NCBI GenBank assembly: GCA_025936015.1
Contig: JAICUE010000041.1
Location: 1 to 11,676 of the forward strand
Origin: Gemmatimonadaceae bacterium
Lineage (GTDB): Bacteria > Gemmatimonadota > Gemmatimonadetes > Gemmatimonadales > Gemmatimonadaceae
DNA length: 11,676 bases
Direction: 5' to 3'
A program made the translations under genes and the position numbers. Positions 6,173-11,676 of this stretch are shown here, piece by piece. The notes under the pieces were generated by a model that saw only the letters and a program-made list of their open reading frames with translations, did no database searches and had not been told where the DNA came from. Position 1 is the stretch's first letter. Every line of letters starts with the position of its first letter.

Positions 6173-7611
6173 CCGCGCCTAACGCGACGACCGAACCGAA
6201 AGTGGGCGGGCGTGCCGAGAGTGCGCCCGCGCCGGAGCGCAGCCACAAGCTCTGGGGCGGGCGCTTCGCCGGGACTGCTGCCCGCGCCTTCGAGGCGCTC
6301 AACAATTCCCTCGCGGTCGACGCGCGCCTGTGGCCATTCGACATCGAAGGGTCGAAGGCGTGGGCGATCGCGCTGTGGCACGCCGGAGTCCTCACGCTCG
6401 GCGAGAGCGACCGGATCTGCGCCGGCCTCGATGCCGTCGGCCGCCGTCTCGCCGACGGCGTCATCGCGACGCCGTCGGACGAGGACATCCACACGTTGAT
6501 CGACCGGCTCCTTCACGCCGAGATCGGTGACGTCGCGTCGAAGCTGCACACCGGGCGCAGCCGCAACGACCAGGTCGCGACCGCGACGCGTCTCTGGGCG
6601 ATGGACGCCTGTCGCCGGCTCGACGTGGTGATCAAGGATCTGCAGCAGGCACTGGTCGAGCGCGCCGAATCGAATGTCGGCACGCTGATGCCGGGTTACA
6701 CCCACCTCCAGCGCGCGCAGCCGATCAGCGTTGCCCACTGGATGCTCGCGCACTTCTGGCCCCTCGAGCGGGATCGTGTCCGGCTGTCGCACGCGGCCGC
6801 GTCGGCCGGCGTCCTCCCGTTAGGCGCCGGCGCGATCGCCGGCTCCGGCTTCCCGGTGTCGCGCGTCCTGCTGCAGGGGACGCTCGGCTTCGCGTCGCGC
6901 GCGAAGAACAGCATTGACGCCGTCAGCGATCGCGACTTCGTCGCCGAGCTGCTCTTCACCCTCGCGTTAGGCGCGAGCCACGTGTCGCGACTGGCCGAGG
7001 ATCTCATCATCTACGGCACGAGCGAGTTCGGCTTCGTCCGCTTCGGGGATGCGTTCTCGAGCGGGTCGAGCATGATGCCGCAGAAGCGCAATCCCGATGC
7101 GCTCGAGCTCGCGCGCGCGGCGGCCGCGCGCCGGCTTGGCGACCTCACGTCGATGCTGGCACTGCTCAAGGGAATTCCCTCGGGCTACAACAAGGATCTG
7201 CAGGAAGACAAGGCGATCCTGTTCAGCGCGGTGGACGCAACGATGCTCGTGATCCCGGCGGTCGCGGGAACGATTCGCGACCTGCGCTTCGACACGGCCC
7301 GCATGCGCGCCGCGCTGGATGCGTCGATGATGGCCACCGATCTCGCCGATCACCTCGTCGAGCGCGGCGCCAGCTTTCGCGAGGCGCATGGCGTCGTCGG
7401 CTCGCTCGCGCGGGCAGCCGAGGAGCGGGAAGTGCCGATCACCGCGCTCTCGGACGAGACGCTGCACGCGGCCCACCGCGCCCTCGATGCTTCGTCGCGC
7501 GCATCGCTCGACCCCGATCGCTCGGTCGCGCGGAGAGAAGTCGACTGCGGTACAGGCCCGCGCGCCGTCGCCGAACAGCTCGCCGCCGCTCGCACCGCGT
7601 TGCGCGGATAG
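6169..7611 (+). CDS. argH: Argininosuccinate lyase, 480 aa, GTG start
   Basis: Splits argininosuccinate into arginine and fumarate, the last arginine step. Member of the fumarase/aspartase superfamily. Motifs: KLWGGRF at 27-33 (usual N-terminus), DIHTLID at 106-112, LHTGRSRNDQVAT at 126-138, GYTHLQRAQP at 176-185 (catalytic Thr-His), the signature GSSMMPQKRNPD at 299-310 in the flexible catalytic serine loop, and KDLQEDK downstream. The GTG at 6169 overlaps the argG stop (GTGA), with GAGGT upstream inside argG as a plausible ribosome binding site. The first 26 residues are a Pro/Ala/Glu-rich extension absent from typical enzymes. They contain one CGTTAGGC copy in the antisense orientation. 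An alternative start just before KLWGG was looked for, but no ATG, GTG or TTG sits there. Confidence 0.95.
   Translation: MTAPNATTEPKVGGRAESAPAPERSHKLWGGRFAGTAARAFEALNNSLAVDARLWPFDIEGSKAWAIALWHAGVLTLGESDRICAGLDAVGRRLADGVIATPSDEDIHTLIDRLLHAEIGDVASKLHTGRSRNDQVATATRLWAMDACRRLDVVIKDLQQALVERAESNVGTLMPGYTHLQRAQPISVAHWMLAHFWPLERDRVRLSHAAASAGVLPLGAGAIAGSGFPVSRVLLQGTLGFASRAKNSIDAVSDRDFVAELLFTLALGASHVSRLAEDLIIYGTSEFGFVRFGDAFSSGSSMMPQKRNPDALELARAAAARRLGDLTSMLALLKGIPSGYNKDLQEDKAILFSAVDATMLVIPAVAGTIRDLRFDTARMRAALDASMMATDLADHLVERGASFREAHGVVGSLARAAEEREVPITALSDETLHAAHRALDASSRASLDPDRSVARREVDCGTGPRAVAEQLAAARTALRG
6177..6185 (-). repeat. CGTTAGGC octamer, copy 6 (minus strand, antisense to argH)
   Basis: The only intragenic copy opposite to transcription. 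It encodes Pro-Asn-Ala in the dispensable N-terminal extension of ArgH, 8 nt after the start codon. Confidence 0.85.
6818..6825 (+). repeat. CGTTAGGC octamer, copy 7 (preceded by C)
   Basis: In argH, in frame as Pro-Leu-Gly (217-219), TTA codon. Confidence 0.85.
6964..6972 (+). repeat. CGTTAGGC octamer, copy 8 (as GCGTTAGGC)
   Basis: In argH, in frame as Ala-Leu-Gly (266-268), TTA codon, 147 bp after copy 7. Confidence 0.85.
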
Positions 7612-7615
7612 CTGC

Positions 7616-7623
7616 CGTTAGGC
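7616..7623 (+). repeat. CGTTAGGC octamer, copy 9 (intergenic)
   Basis: The only intergenic copy, 4 bp after the argH stop, overlapping the outer arm of an inverted-repeat structure. Confidence 0.85.
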
Positions 7624-7707
7624 GACACGCATCGAGAAAGCGAACGGCGGCGCAGGCAGCTGACGGCGACGCCGTTCGCGTGGTGCCGATCGCCTGCCCC
7701 GTGTCGC
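7622..7707. terminator. Nested inverted repeats between convergent argH and M48 gene
   Basis: The 106-bp convergent gap is almost filled by two nested perfect inverted repeats. The outer 8-bp arms are GCGACACG (7622-7629) and CGTGTCGC (7700-7707). The inner 10-bp arms are GCGAACGGCG (7640-7649) and CGCCGTTCGC (7670-7679) around a 20-nt loop. There is no T-tract. A bidirectional terminator or a structured 3' UTR is the simplest reading. Confidence 0.5.
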
Positions 7708-7717
7708 GTCGAGAGGC

Positions 7718-8527
7718 TTACTGCGCCGGCTGTTGCGGCGGCGATGGCGGCAGCGCCATGACGCGGTTCTTGAAATCGTGGAACGCCTGGCTGTCGGTGG
7801 TGAGCGTCCGAAGGAGCGCCGGATCGTAGGTATTGATCGTCGCCTGGGTGGCCGCGATGCGCGACTCTTCCGTCGGGTGCGTCGCGAACCAGCTCGAGAC
7901 TGCATCGGGTGCGGTCTTCCGCTCATCGAGGAGCTTCTGGAAGAGGGAAGGGAATCCCTCGGGACTTATCCCGGCACGGACGACGTTCTTGATCCCTTCC
8001 TGATCCGCCTCTGCTTCATCCTGCCGGCTGAAGCTGGCGAACACTGCGCCTGCTCCTACGTTTATCGCGGCCTGCGCTGCCTGACTCTGGCAGATACTCG
8101 TCAGAACGCACGCGAGGGTGACACCGATATTTGCCTTCTGCTGCTGCTCCATCTGCTTCACCGAGTGGCGCTTGACGACGTGGCCGATCTCGTGGCCGAT
8201 CGCGCCGGCCAGCTCGTCGAGCCGGTCGCTGCGCTCGATGAGACCGCGATTGATGTAGATGAAGCCGCCCGGGATCGCGAAGGCGTTCACCTCCGGGCTG
8301 TCCACGATGTAGAAATGCCAATCGAGATCGCCCCGCGATGTCAGCTTCGCGATCGAGTCACCGAGTACGTTGATGTAGCGATTGAGCTCGGCGTCCTGCA
8401 CGATCGGGAGCTGCGCGTTGATCTGCTGAGCGTAGCTCTGTCCCATCTGCACTTCCTGCTGCTGCGAGACACCGCAGGCAGAGAGCGAGACGGCGAGCGC
8501 CAACCCAGCGAATGTCTTTCGTTGCAT
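7718..8527 (-). CDS. M48-family zinc metalloprotease lipoprotein, 269 aa
   Basis: Membrane-anchored zinc endopeptidase of the BepA/LoiP-like M48 group. Such proteins act in envelope protein quality control in other bacteria; the substrate here is unknown. From ATG 8527 a short signal peptide ends in lipobox LSAC with lipidated C18. The protease domain shows NAFAIPGGFIYINRGLI (81-97), HEIGH (112-116, two zinc ligands and the catalytic Glu), SRQDEAEADQEG (168-179, third ligand probably E171) and WFATHPTEESRI (213-224, conserved His). The tail is Pro/Gln-rich. AGGGGA (8537-8532, minus) lies 4 nt before this ATG. The in-frame start at 8575 is less likely because it would bury the signal peptide. 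No TPR domain follows, unlike BepA, so it is closer to stand-alone LoiP-type proteins. Divergent from the methyltransferase gene, convergent with argH. Confidence 0.87.
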   Translation of the reverse strand: MQRKTFAGLALAVSLSACGVSQQQEVQMGQSYAQQINAQLPIVQDAELNRYINVLGDSIAKLTSRGDLDWHFYIVDSPEVNAFAIPGGFIYINRGLIERSDRLDELAGAIGHEIGHVVKRHSVKQMEQQQKANIGVTLACVLTSICQSQAAQAAINVGAGAVFASFSRQDEAEADQEGIKNVVRAGISPEGFPSLFQKLLDERKTAPDAVSSWFATHPTEESRIAATQATINTYDPALLRTLTTDSQAFHDFKNRVMALPPSPPQQPAQ

Positions 8528-8539
8528 GCGTTCCCCTGG

Positions 8540-8568
8540 TAGTAAGAGAGCGGTTGACCACGTGGCAA
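8540..8568 (-). promoter_or_regulatory. Possible promoter of the M48 gene
   Basis: On the minus strand TTGCCA (8568-8563) and TTACTA (8545-8540) are spaced by 17 bp. The predicted start near 8533 would cut into the ribosome binding site (8537-8532), so either the -10 is slightly upstream or the assignment is wrong. Confidence 0.25.
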
Positions 8569-8599
8569 GACCCATTCCACCGAGCCCATCTCTAAAGCC

Positions 8600-9361
8600 T
8601 TGAAGCTGCTTACCTTAGCGAGAGACCTGACGCGTCGCAAAGCGCGTGAGCGCAGTGGCCTCTTCGTCGCCGAGGGCGTGCGAACCGTCGAAGAGCTCCT
8701 TCGTTCGCGCGTCGTGATCCGCGGCGTCCTCACCGCACCGCAGCTTTCTGACGCACCGAGAGGTGCGTCTCTCCTCGCGTCGCTCGTCGCACGCGGCGAT
8801 GTCGAAACCGTGGCGCTCTCCGAACGCGACTTCTCGACGGCCGCCGAGACGGAATCGCCGCAGGGCGTGCTCGCGATCGCCGAGATCCCGCGTCGGTCGC
8901 TCGAGGATTTCGCGGCCGTCAACCCGCTCACGCTGCTCGTGCTCGACGCCGTGCAGGACCCGGGCAACGTCGGAACGATCGTTCGGACCGCGGCGGCGCT
9001 TGGCGCGACCGCAACGGTCGCGTTGCCAGGAACCGTTGACCTATGGAACGCCAAGGTCGTCCGTAGCGGGATGGGCACACACTTCTTTCATCCCGCCTTT
9101 CATGCTACCGCCGAAGCGCTCGATGCGTTCCTCACGAGCGCGGGTGCGGAGCTGTGGTGCGCGGACGCGAAAGGAGAGCGTATCGGCGCACGGGAGCGTC
9201 CGGCGCGCCTTGCCCTTGCCGTCGGCAATGAAGGCAATGGTTTGACGCCAGCGATTCGCGCACGCGCCGACGCGCTCGTCGCGTTGCCGATCGCCGCGGA
9301 CGTCGAATCGCTGAACGTCGCCGTCGCTGCCGGCATCCTTCTTCACGCGCTGCGACACTAG
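8600..9361 (+). CDS. TrmH/SpoU-family RNA 2'-O-methyltransferase, 253 aa, TTG start
   Basis: SAM-dependent ribose methyltransferase of the knotted SPOUT superfamily, acting on rRNA or tRNA. An N-terminal substrate-binding domain (about 1-100, with FVAEGVRTVEELL at 22-34) precedes the catalytic domain. Motif 1 is DPGNVGTIVRTAAALG (120-135, with the catalytic-type Arg at 129), motif 2 NEGNGL (210-215) and motif 3 VESLNVAVAAGI (235-246), which builds the knot and SAM pocket. The frame has no ATG or GTG between an upstream in-frame stop at 8555-8557 and the family-like N-terminus, so TTG at 8600 is the best start. No clear ribosome binding site is visible. It resembles RlmB/TsnR-type 23S enzymes, but the target nucleotide cannot be read from the sequence. 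Followed 15 bp later by the prepilin peptidase gene, probably in one transcript. Confidence 0.9.
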   Translation: MKLLTLARDLTRRKARERSGLFVAEGVRTVEELLRSRVVIRGVLTAPQLSDAPRGASLLASLVARGDVETVALSERDFSTAAETESPQGVLAIAEIPRRSLEDFAAVNPLTLLVLDAVQDPGNVGTIVRTAAALGATATVALPGTVDLWNAKVVRSGMGTHFFHPAFHATAEALDAFLTSAGAELWCADAKGERIGARERPARLALAVGNEGNGLTPAIRARADALVALPIAADVESLNVAVAAGILLHALRH

Positions 9362-9376
9362 CGAACTCTTCTCGAC

Positions 9377-10183
9377 ATGCGTGCACTCGTGCTTGCCTAC
9401 GCCGCGCTTGTTGGCGCGTGCGTGGGTTCGTTCCTGAATGTCTGCATCACGCGCTGGCCGGAAAATCTCTCGGTCGTCCGGCCGCGCTCGCGTTGCCCGC
9501 GCTGCGAGAAGCCGATCGCGTGGTACGACAACATCCCGATCGTGAGCTGGCTGGTTCTCCGCGGGAAGTGCCGCGGCTGCGGACTTCCGATCTCGGCGCT
9601 GTACCCGGGCGTCGAGTTGCTGGTGGCTCTCGTCTGGCTCGCCTGCGCGTGGCGATACGGCGCCACCTTCCTCACCCTTCGTCTCGCGATCTTCGCGACG
9701 CTGCTCGTTGGCGTGGCGATCACCGACGTGCGGACCTACACGATCCCCGACGGCTTCACGATCACCGGCTTCATTTTCGTCCTCCTTGCGGCGTTCATCG
9801 CCGCCATCTTCGGGGAGCAGCTGCCTTTCGCCTCGCCCTTCAACGCGATCGTCGGCGCGTGCACCGGCGCCGGTGCGATCGCGATCGTCGGCTGGCTCGG
9901 CGAGGCCGCGCTGAAAAAGGAAGCGATGGGCTTTGGTGACGTGACGCTGATGGCGTTCATCGGCGCGGCTGTTGGACCAGAGCTCGCACTGCTCACCGTC
10001 TTCGTCGGCGCGGCGATCGGTGCGGTGGTGTTCCTCGCGGTGATCGCACCGATTTCGAAGGGGCGCGGAAAGGAGATGCCGCAGGTGCCCTTCGGCGTAT
10101 TCCTTTCGCCGGCGGCACTGGTTACGCTGCTCTACGGGCGGCAGATGGTCGCCGCATACCTCACCTATCTCGCCGGCGCCTGA
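9377..10183 (+). CDS. pilD: Type IV prepilin peptidase / N-methyltransferase, 268 aa
   Basis: Inner-membrane aspartic protease that removes the leader of type IV pilins or type II secretion pseudopilins and methylates the new N-terminus. It begins with a hydrophobic segment, then GSFLNVCITRWP (17-28). The zinc-binding loop has C40-x2-C43 and C65-x2-C68, part of the N-terminal methyltransferase region with ISALYPGVELL. The two catalytic aspartates are D117 in ITDVRTYTIPD and D188 in MGFGD. Several Leu/Ala/Ile-rich membrane helices cover the rest, with VPFGVFLSPAAL near the end. Domain order and length are standard for the bifunctional enzyme. The ATG at 9377 lacks an obvious ribosome binding site. 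No pilus or secretion genes adjoin it. gspO is an equivalent name. Confidence 0.92.
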   Translation: MRALVLAYAALVGACVGSFLNVCITRWPENLSVVRPRSRCPRCEKPIAWYDNIPIVSWLVLRGKCRGCGLPISALYPGVELLVALVWLACAWRYGATFLTLRLAIFATLLVGVAITDVRTYTIPDGFTITGFIFVLLAAFIAAIFGEQLPFASPFNAIVGACTGAGAIAIVGWLGEAALKKEAMGFGDVTLMAFIGAAVGPELALLTVFVGAAIGAVVFLAVIAPISKGRGKEMPQVPFGVFLSPAALVTLLYGRQMVAAYLTYLAGA

Positions 10184-10188
10184 TCGTA

Positions 10189-11442
10189 ATGAACCGCTCG
10201 CTCTCCGTCTACCTGACGTTAGGCATGCTGCTTTCGGTCGGGTGCCGCTCGCGCGATGCCGCGGCTGACGCACCCTACGCGCGTGAAGTCGCCGAGACCG
10301 TGCCGAAGATCGAGGCAGCGGTGGGGCTCAAGTTCAAGCACCCGCCGAAGGTCGAGGAGCGGAGCAAGGACCAGGTCCGCAGGTTTCTCGAGGACAAGTT
10401 CAACGGCGAGCGTCCTGCGTCCGAGATTGCGGGCGAGCAGAGCGCGCTTCGCCTGCTCGGGCTCATCCCTGACACGATGCAGCTGCGGCCCTTCCTGCTC
10501 GATCTCTACACCGAGCAGATTGTCGGCTACTACGATCCGCAGCCGAAGGTGCTCTACATCGTGAAGGGGGCGGATGCCACGATGGTCTCGATGACCATCG
10601 CGCACGAGCTGGTGCACGCACTGCAGGATCAGTACATCAACCTCGACTCGATCCAGAACCTTCACAGCGACGGGGACCGCGCCACCGCCGCGCAGTCCGT
10701 CATCGAGGGGCAGGCAGTCTACGAGCAGCTGCGCATCGCCACCAACAACGACCTGAGTGCGATCCCCGGCGGCTGGGGCGGAATTCGCGAGTCGGTACGG
10801 AAGACGTCAGCGCAGATGCCCCTCTTCTCGCGCGCTCCGCTCTTCATTCAGGAGACGTTGATCTTCCCGTACCTGAGTGGCGCGGATTTCGTGAAGCGGT
10901 TTGCGGAGACGTCGCCCGGCAAGCAGCCCTTCACGCGGATGCCCGCATCCACCGAGCAGGTGATGCACCCCGCCGCATACGAATCCACGCCACCGGACGA
11001 ACCAACCAGTGTGACACTGCCGCCGCTGCGCAACGCCGCGCGCGTCTATGACGACGTGATGGGAGAGTTCGATGTGCGACTCTTCCTGTACGAGCACCTG
11101 CGCGACCAGGCAGCGGCAATCCGTGGCGCGAACGGCTGGGATGGCGATCGGTTGATGGTCGTTCGCACGCCCAGGGGTGAGGGAATCGTCTGGTTCACCG
11201 TCTGGGACACCGCGTTGGACGCCGGCGAATTCGCCGACCTGCTCAAGAGCACCATCGACCGGCGCTTCGGCAACCAGCGTGAGAGCGTGATCTCCGGCGG
11301 CACGGAGTTCACCGGCACGACGAGGACACTGCGCGTCACCGGCGGCGAGAACGCCGGCCGCAGCTATGTGCTGTACGTCGACGTGCCGGCTGGCGCATCC
11401 GCCGACGTCGTGGACGCTGCCGCGGTGAAGCTGGGAAGCTGA
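10189..11442 (+). CDS. Putative zinc metalloprotease lipoprotein, family not recognised (417 aa)
   Basis: The N-terminus has a signal peptide with lipobox LSVGC, lipidated C19, so it is predicted to be an exported lipoprotein. The core contains IVGYYDPQPKVLYIVKG (111-127), then AHELVHALQDQ (138-148) with H139-E140-x2-H143, a zincin motif. VIEGQAVYEQL (171-181) follows about 30 residues later, and its E173 is a good candidate for the third zinc ligand, as in gluzincins. The layout YDPxxKxLY, HELxHALQDQ, then xEGxA matches uncharacterised bacterial proteins I have seen, but I cannot name the family. The C-terminal half (about 230-417) has no motif I recognise. It starts 5 bp after pilD, so it is probably co-transcribed. 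Protease activity is an inference; substrate unknown. Confidence 0.7.
   Translation: MNRSLSVYLTLGMLLSVGCRSRDAAADAPYAREVAETVPKIEAAVGLKFKHPPKVEERSKDQVRRFLEDKFNGERPASEIAGEQSALRLLGLIPDTMQLRPFLLDLYTEQIVGYYDPQPKVLYIVKGADATMVSMTIAHELVHALQDQYINLDSIQNLHSDGDRATAAQSVIEGQAVYEQLRIATNNDLSAIPGGWGGIRESVRKTSAQMPLFSRAPLFIQETLIFPYLSGADFVKRFAETSPGKQPFTRMPASTEQVMHPAAYESTPPDEPTSVTLPPLRNAARVYDDVMGEFDVRLFLYEHLRDQAAAIRGANGWDGDRLMVVRTPRGEGIVWFTVWDTALDAGEFADLLKSTIDRRFGNQRESVISGGTEFTGTTRTLRVTGGENAGRSYVLYVDVPAGASADVVDAAAVKLGS
10217..10224 (+). repeat. CGTTAGGC octamer, copy 10 (preceded by A)
   Basis: Codes Thr-Leu-Gly (10-12) in the hydrophobic part of the lipoprotein signal peptide, TTA codon. Confidence 0.85.
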
Positions 11443-11445
11443 GGG

Positions 11446-11486
11446 GCGCCCCATGGGGCGCGGGGGCAGCCACGCGCTGCCCCCGC
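11446..11486. terminator. Palindrome plus 11-bp GC hairpin between convergent genes
   Basis: A 16-bp perfect palindrome, GCGCCCCATGGGGCGC (11446-11461), starts 4 bp after the lipoprotein stop. It is followed, with a 2-base overlap, by an 11-bp perfect stem (11460-11470 with 11476-11486) around a 5-nt loop. The second hairpin ends 4 bp before the stop of the opposite gene. Symmetry and position suggest a bidirectional terminator without T-tracts. Confidence 0.6.
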
Positions 11487-11490
11487 CGTG

Positions 11491-11676
11491 CTAGTCGGCC
11501 TGACGCGCCTTCACCGGGGCCGGCTTGGCGACTTCGACATCACGCGCTCCGTTGCCCGACGCGCCATCGCCTAACGCTTTTGCCGGTGTCTCCTCGCCCT
11601 CGGGCACGGCCATGTCGGCGAGCCCTCCCTCGTGCGACGGGAGGAGGGCGATGCGCAGCACCTCATCCATCTTCTC
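11491..11676 (-). CDS. lon: Probable Lon protease, C-terminal end (5' end outside window)
   Basis: A minus-strand frame is open from the window edge to a TAG at 11493-11491 and gives 61 residues. It begins EKMDEVLRIALLP, which fits the last helix of Lon proteases (V.xMDEVLxIAL). The remaining 48 residues are a low-complexity tail rich in Ala, Gly, Glu, Pro and Lys, ending KARQAD. If this is Lon, the gene encodes an ATP-dependent cytoplasmic protease and the catalytic Ser-Lys dyad lies outside the window. The tail is longer than that of E. coli Lon. Identification rests on one short segment, so another AAA+ protein cannot be excluded. Convergent with the lipoprotein gene. Confidence 0.65.
   Translation of the reverse strand, partial: EKMDEVLRIALLPSHEGGLADMAVPEGEETPAKALGDGASGNGARDVEVAKPAPVKARQAD
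11569..11577 (-). repeat. CGTTAGGC octamer, copy 11 (minus strand)
   Basis: Lies in the low-complexity tail of the probable Lon protein, sense orientation, in frame as Ala-Leu-Gly with TTA. Confidence 0.85.

Noticed and set aside
8528..8575. Upstream ATG for the M48 lipoprotein
   Set aside because: Would place 16 residues before a well-formed lipoprotein signal peptide, and the ribosome binding site lies before the inner ATG.
9041..10273. 410-residue open frame on the minus strand opposite the methyltransferase and prepilin peptidase genes
   Set aside because: Product is Arg/Glu/Asp-rich without motifs, and it lies antisense to well-supported genes. Typical of GC-rich DNA.
1..11676. tRNA, rRNA, CRISPR, transposon or phage signals
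   Set aside because: No cloverleaf-like, array-like or transposase/integrase sequences were seen; gene content is uniform housekeeping.

Overview
The window is GC-rich (about two-thirds G+C by eye) bacterial chromosome with tightly packed genes, many 4-nt stop/start overlaps and no mobile elements, tRNAs, rRNAs or CRISPR arrays that I can see. The protein styles and the repeated octamer CGTTAGGC suggest a member of the Gemmatimonadota. That placement is an inference from overall character, not from a phylogenetic marker.

Layout. (1) 1-1282, plus strand: the 3' part of an adenosine deaminase gene (add), overlapping by ATGA a trimeric-type purine nucleoside phosphorylase. Together they form a purine salvage pair (adenosine to inosine to hypoxanthine plus ribose-1-phosphate). 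(2) 1313-4226, minus strand: argC-argB-argD, each overlapping the next by 4 nt. (3) 4227-4320: a short divergent control region with a perfect 17-bp ARG-box-like palindrome. (4) 4321-7611, plus strand: argR (arginine repressor), then argG and argH (GTGA overlap). A second ArgR-like site lies upstream of argG. The six arg genes form a divergent, probably ArgR-controlled arginine regulon. It covers phosphorylation, reduction and transamination of the acylated glutamate intermediates and the last two steps to arginine. Genes for the acetyl transfer or deacylation step and for the transcarbamylase are not in the window. (5) 7612-7717: a convergent intergenic region with nested inverted repeats. 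(6) 7718-8527, minus strand: an M48-family zinc protease lipoprotein. (7) 8600-11442, plus strand: an apparent operon of a TrmH/SpoU-type RNA 2'-O-methyltransferase, a type IV prepilin peptidase and an uncharacterised lipoprotein with an HExxH zinc site. (8) 11491-11676, minus strand: the C-terminus of a protein best read as Lon protease, separated from the previous gene by a palindrome and an 11-bp GC hairpin.

The gene content is mostly ordinary. The most unusual signal is a dispersed, non-palindromic octamer, CGTTAGGC. It occurs 11 times in 11.7 kb, about once per kb, where well under one copy is expected from composition. Nine of the ten in-frame TTA codons in the window lie inside it. This looks like a genome-wide word such as an uptake sequence, Chi-like site, segregation/orientation signal or methylation target, rather than a gene product. 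Secondary points are the palindrome whose two arms can serve as -10 elements for face-to-face argC and argR promoters, the everted ArgR-like half-sites at argG, the altered glycine loop in ArgB, and the structured convergent intergenic regions.
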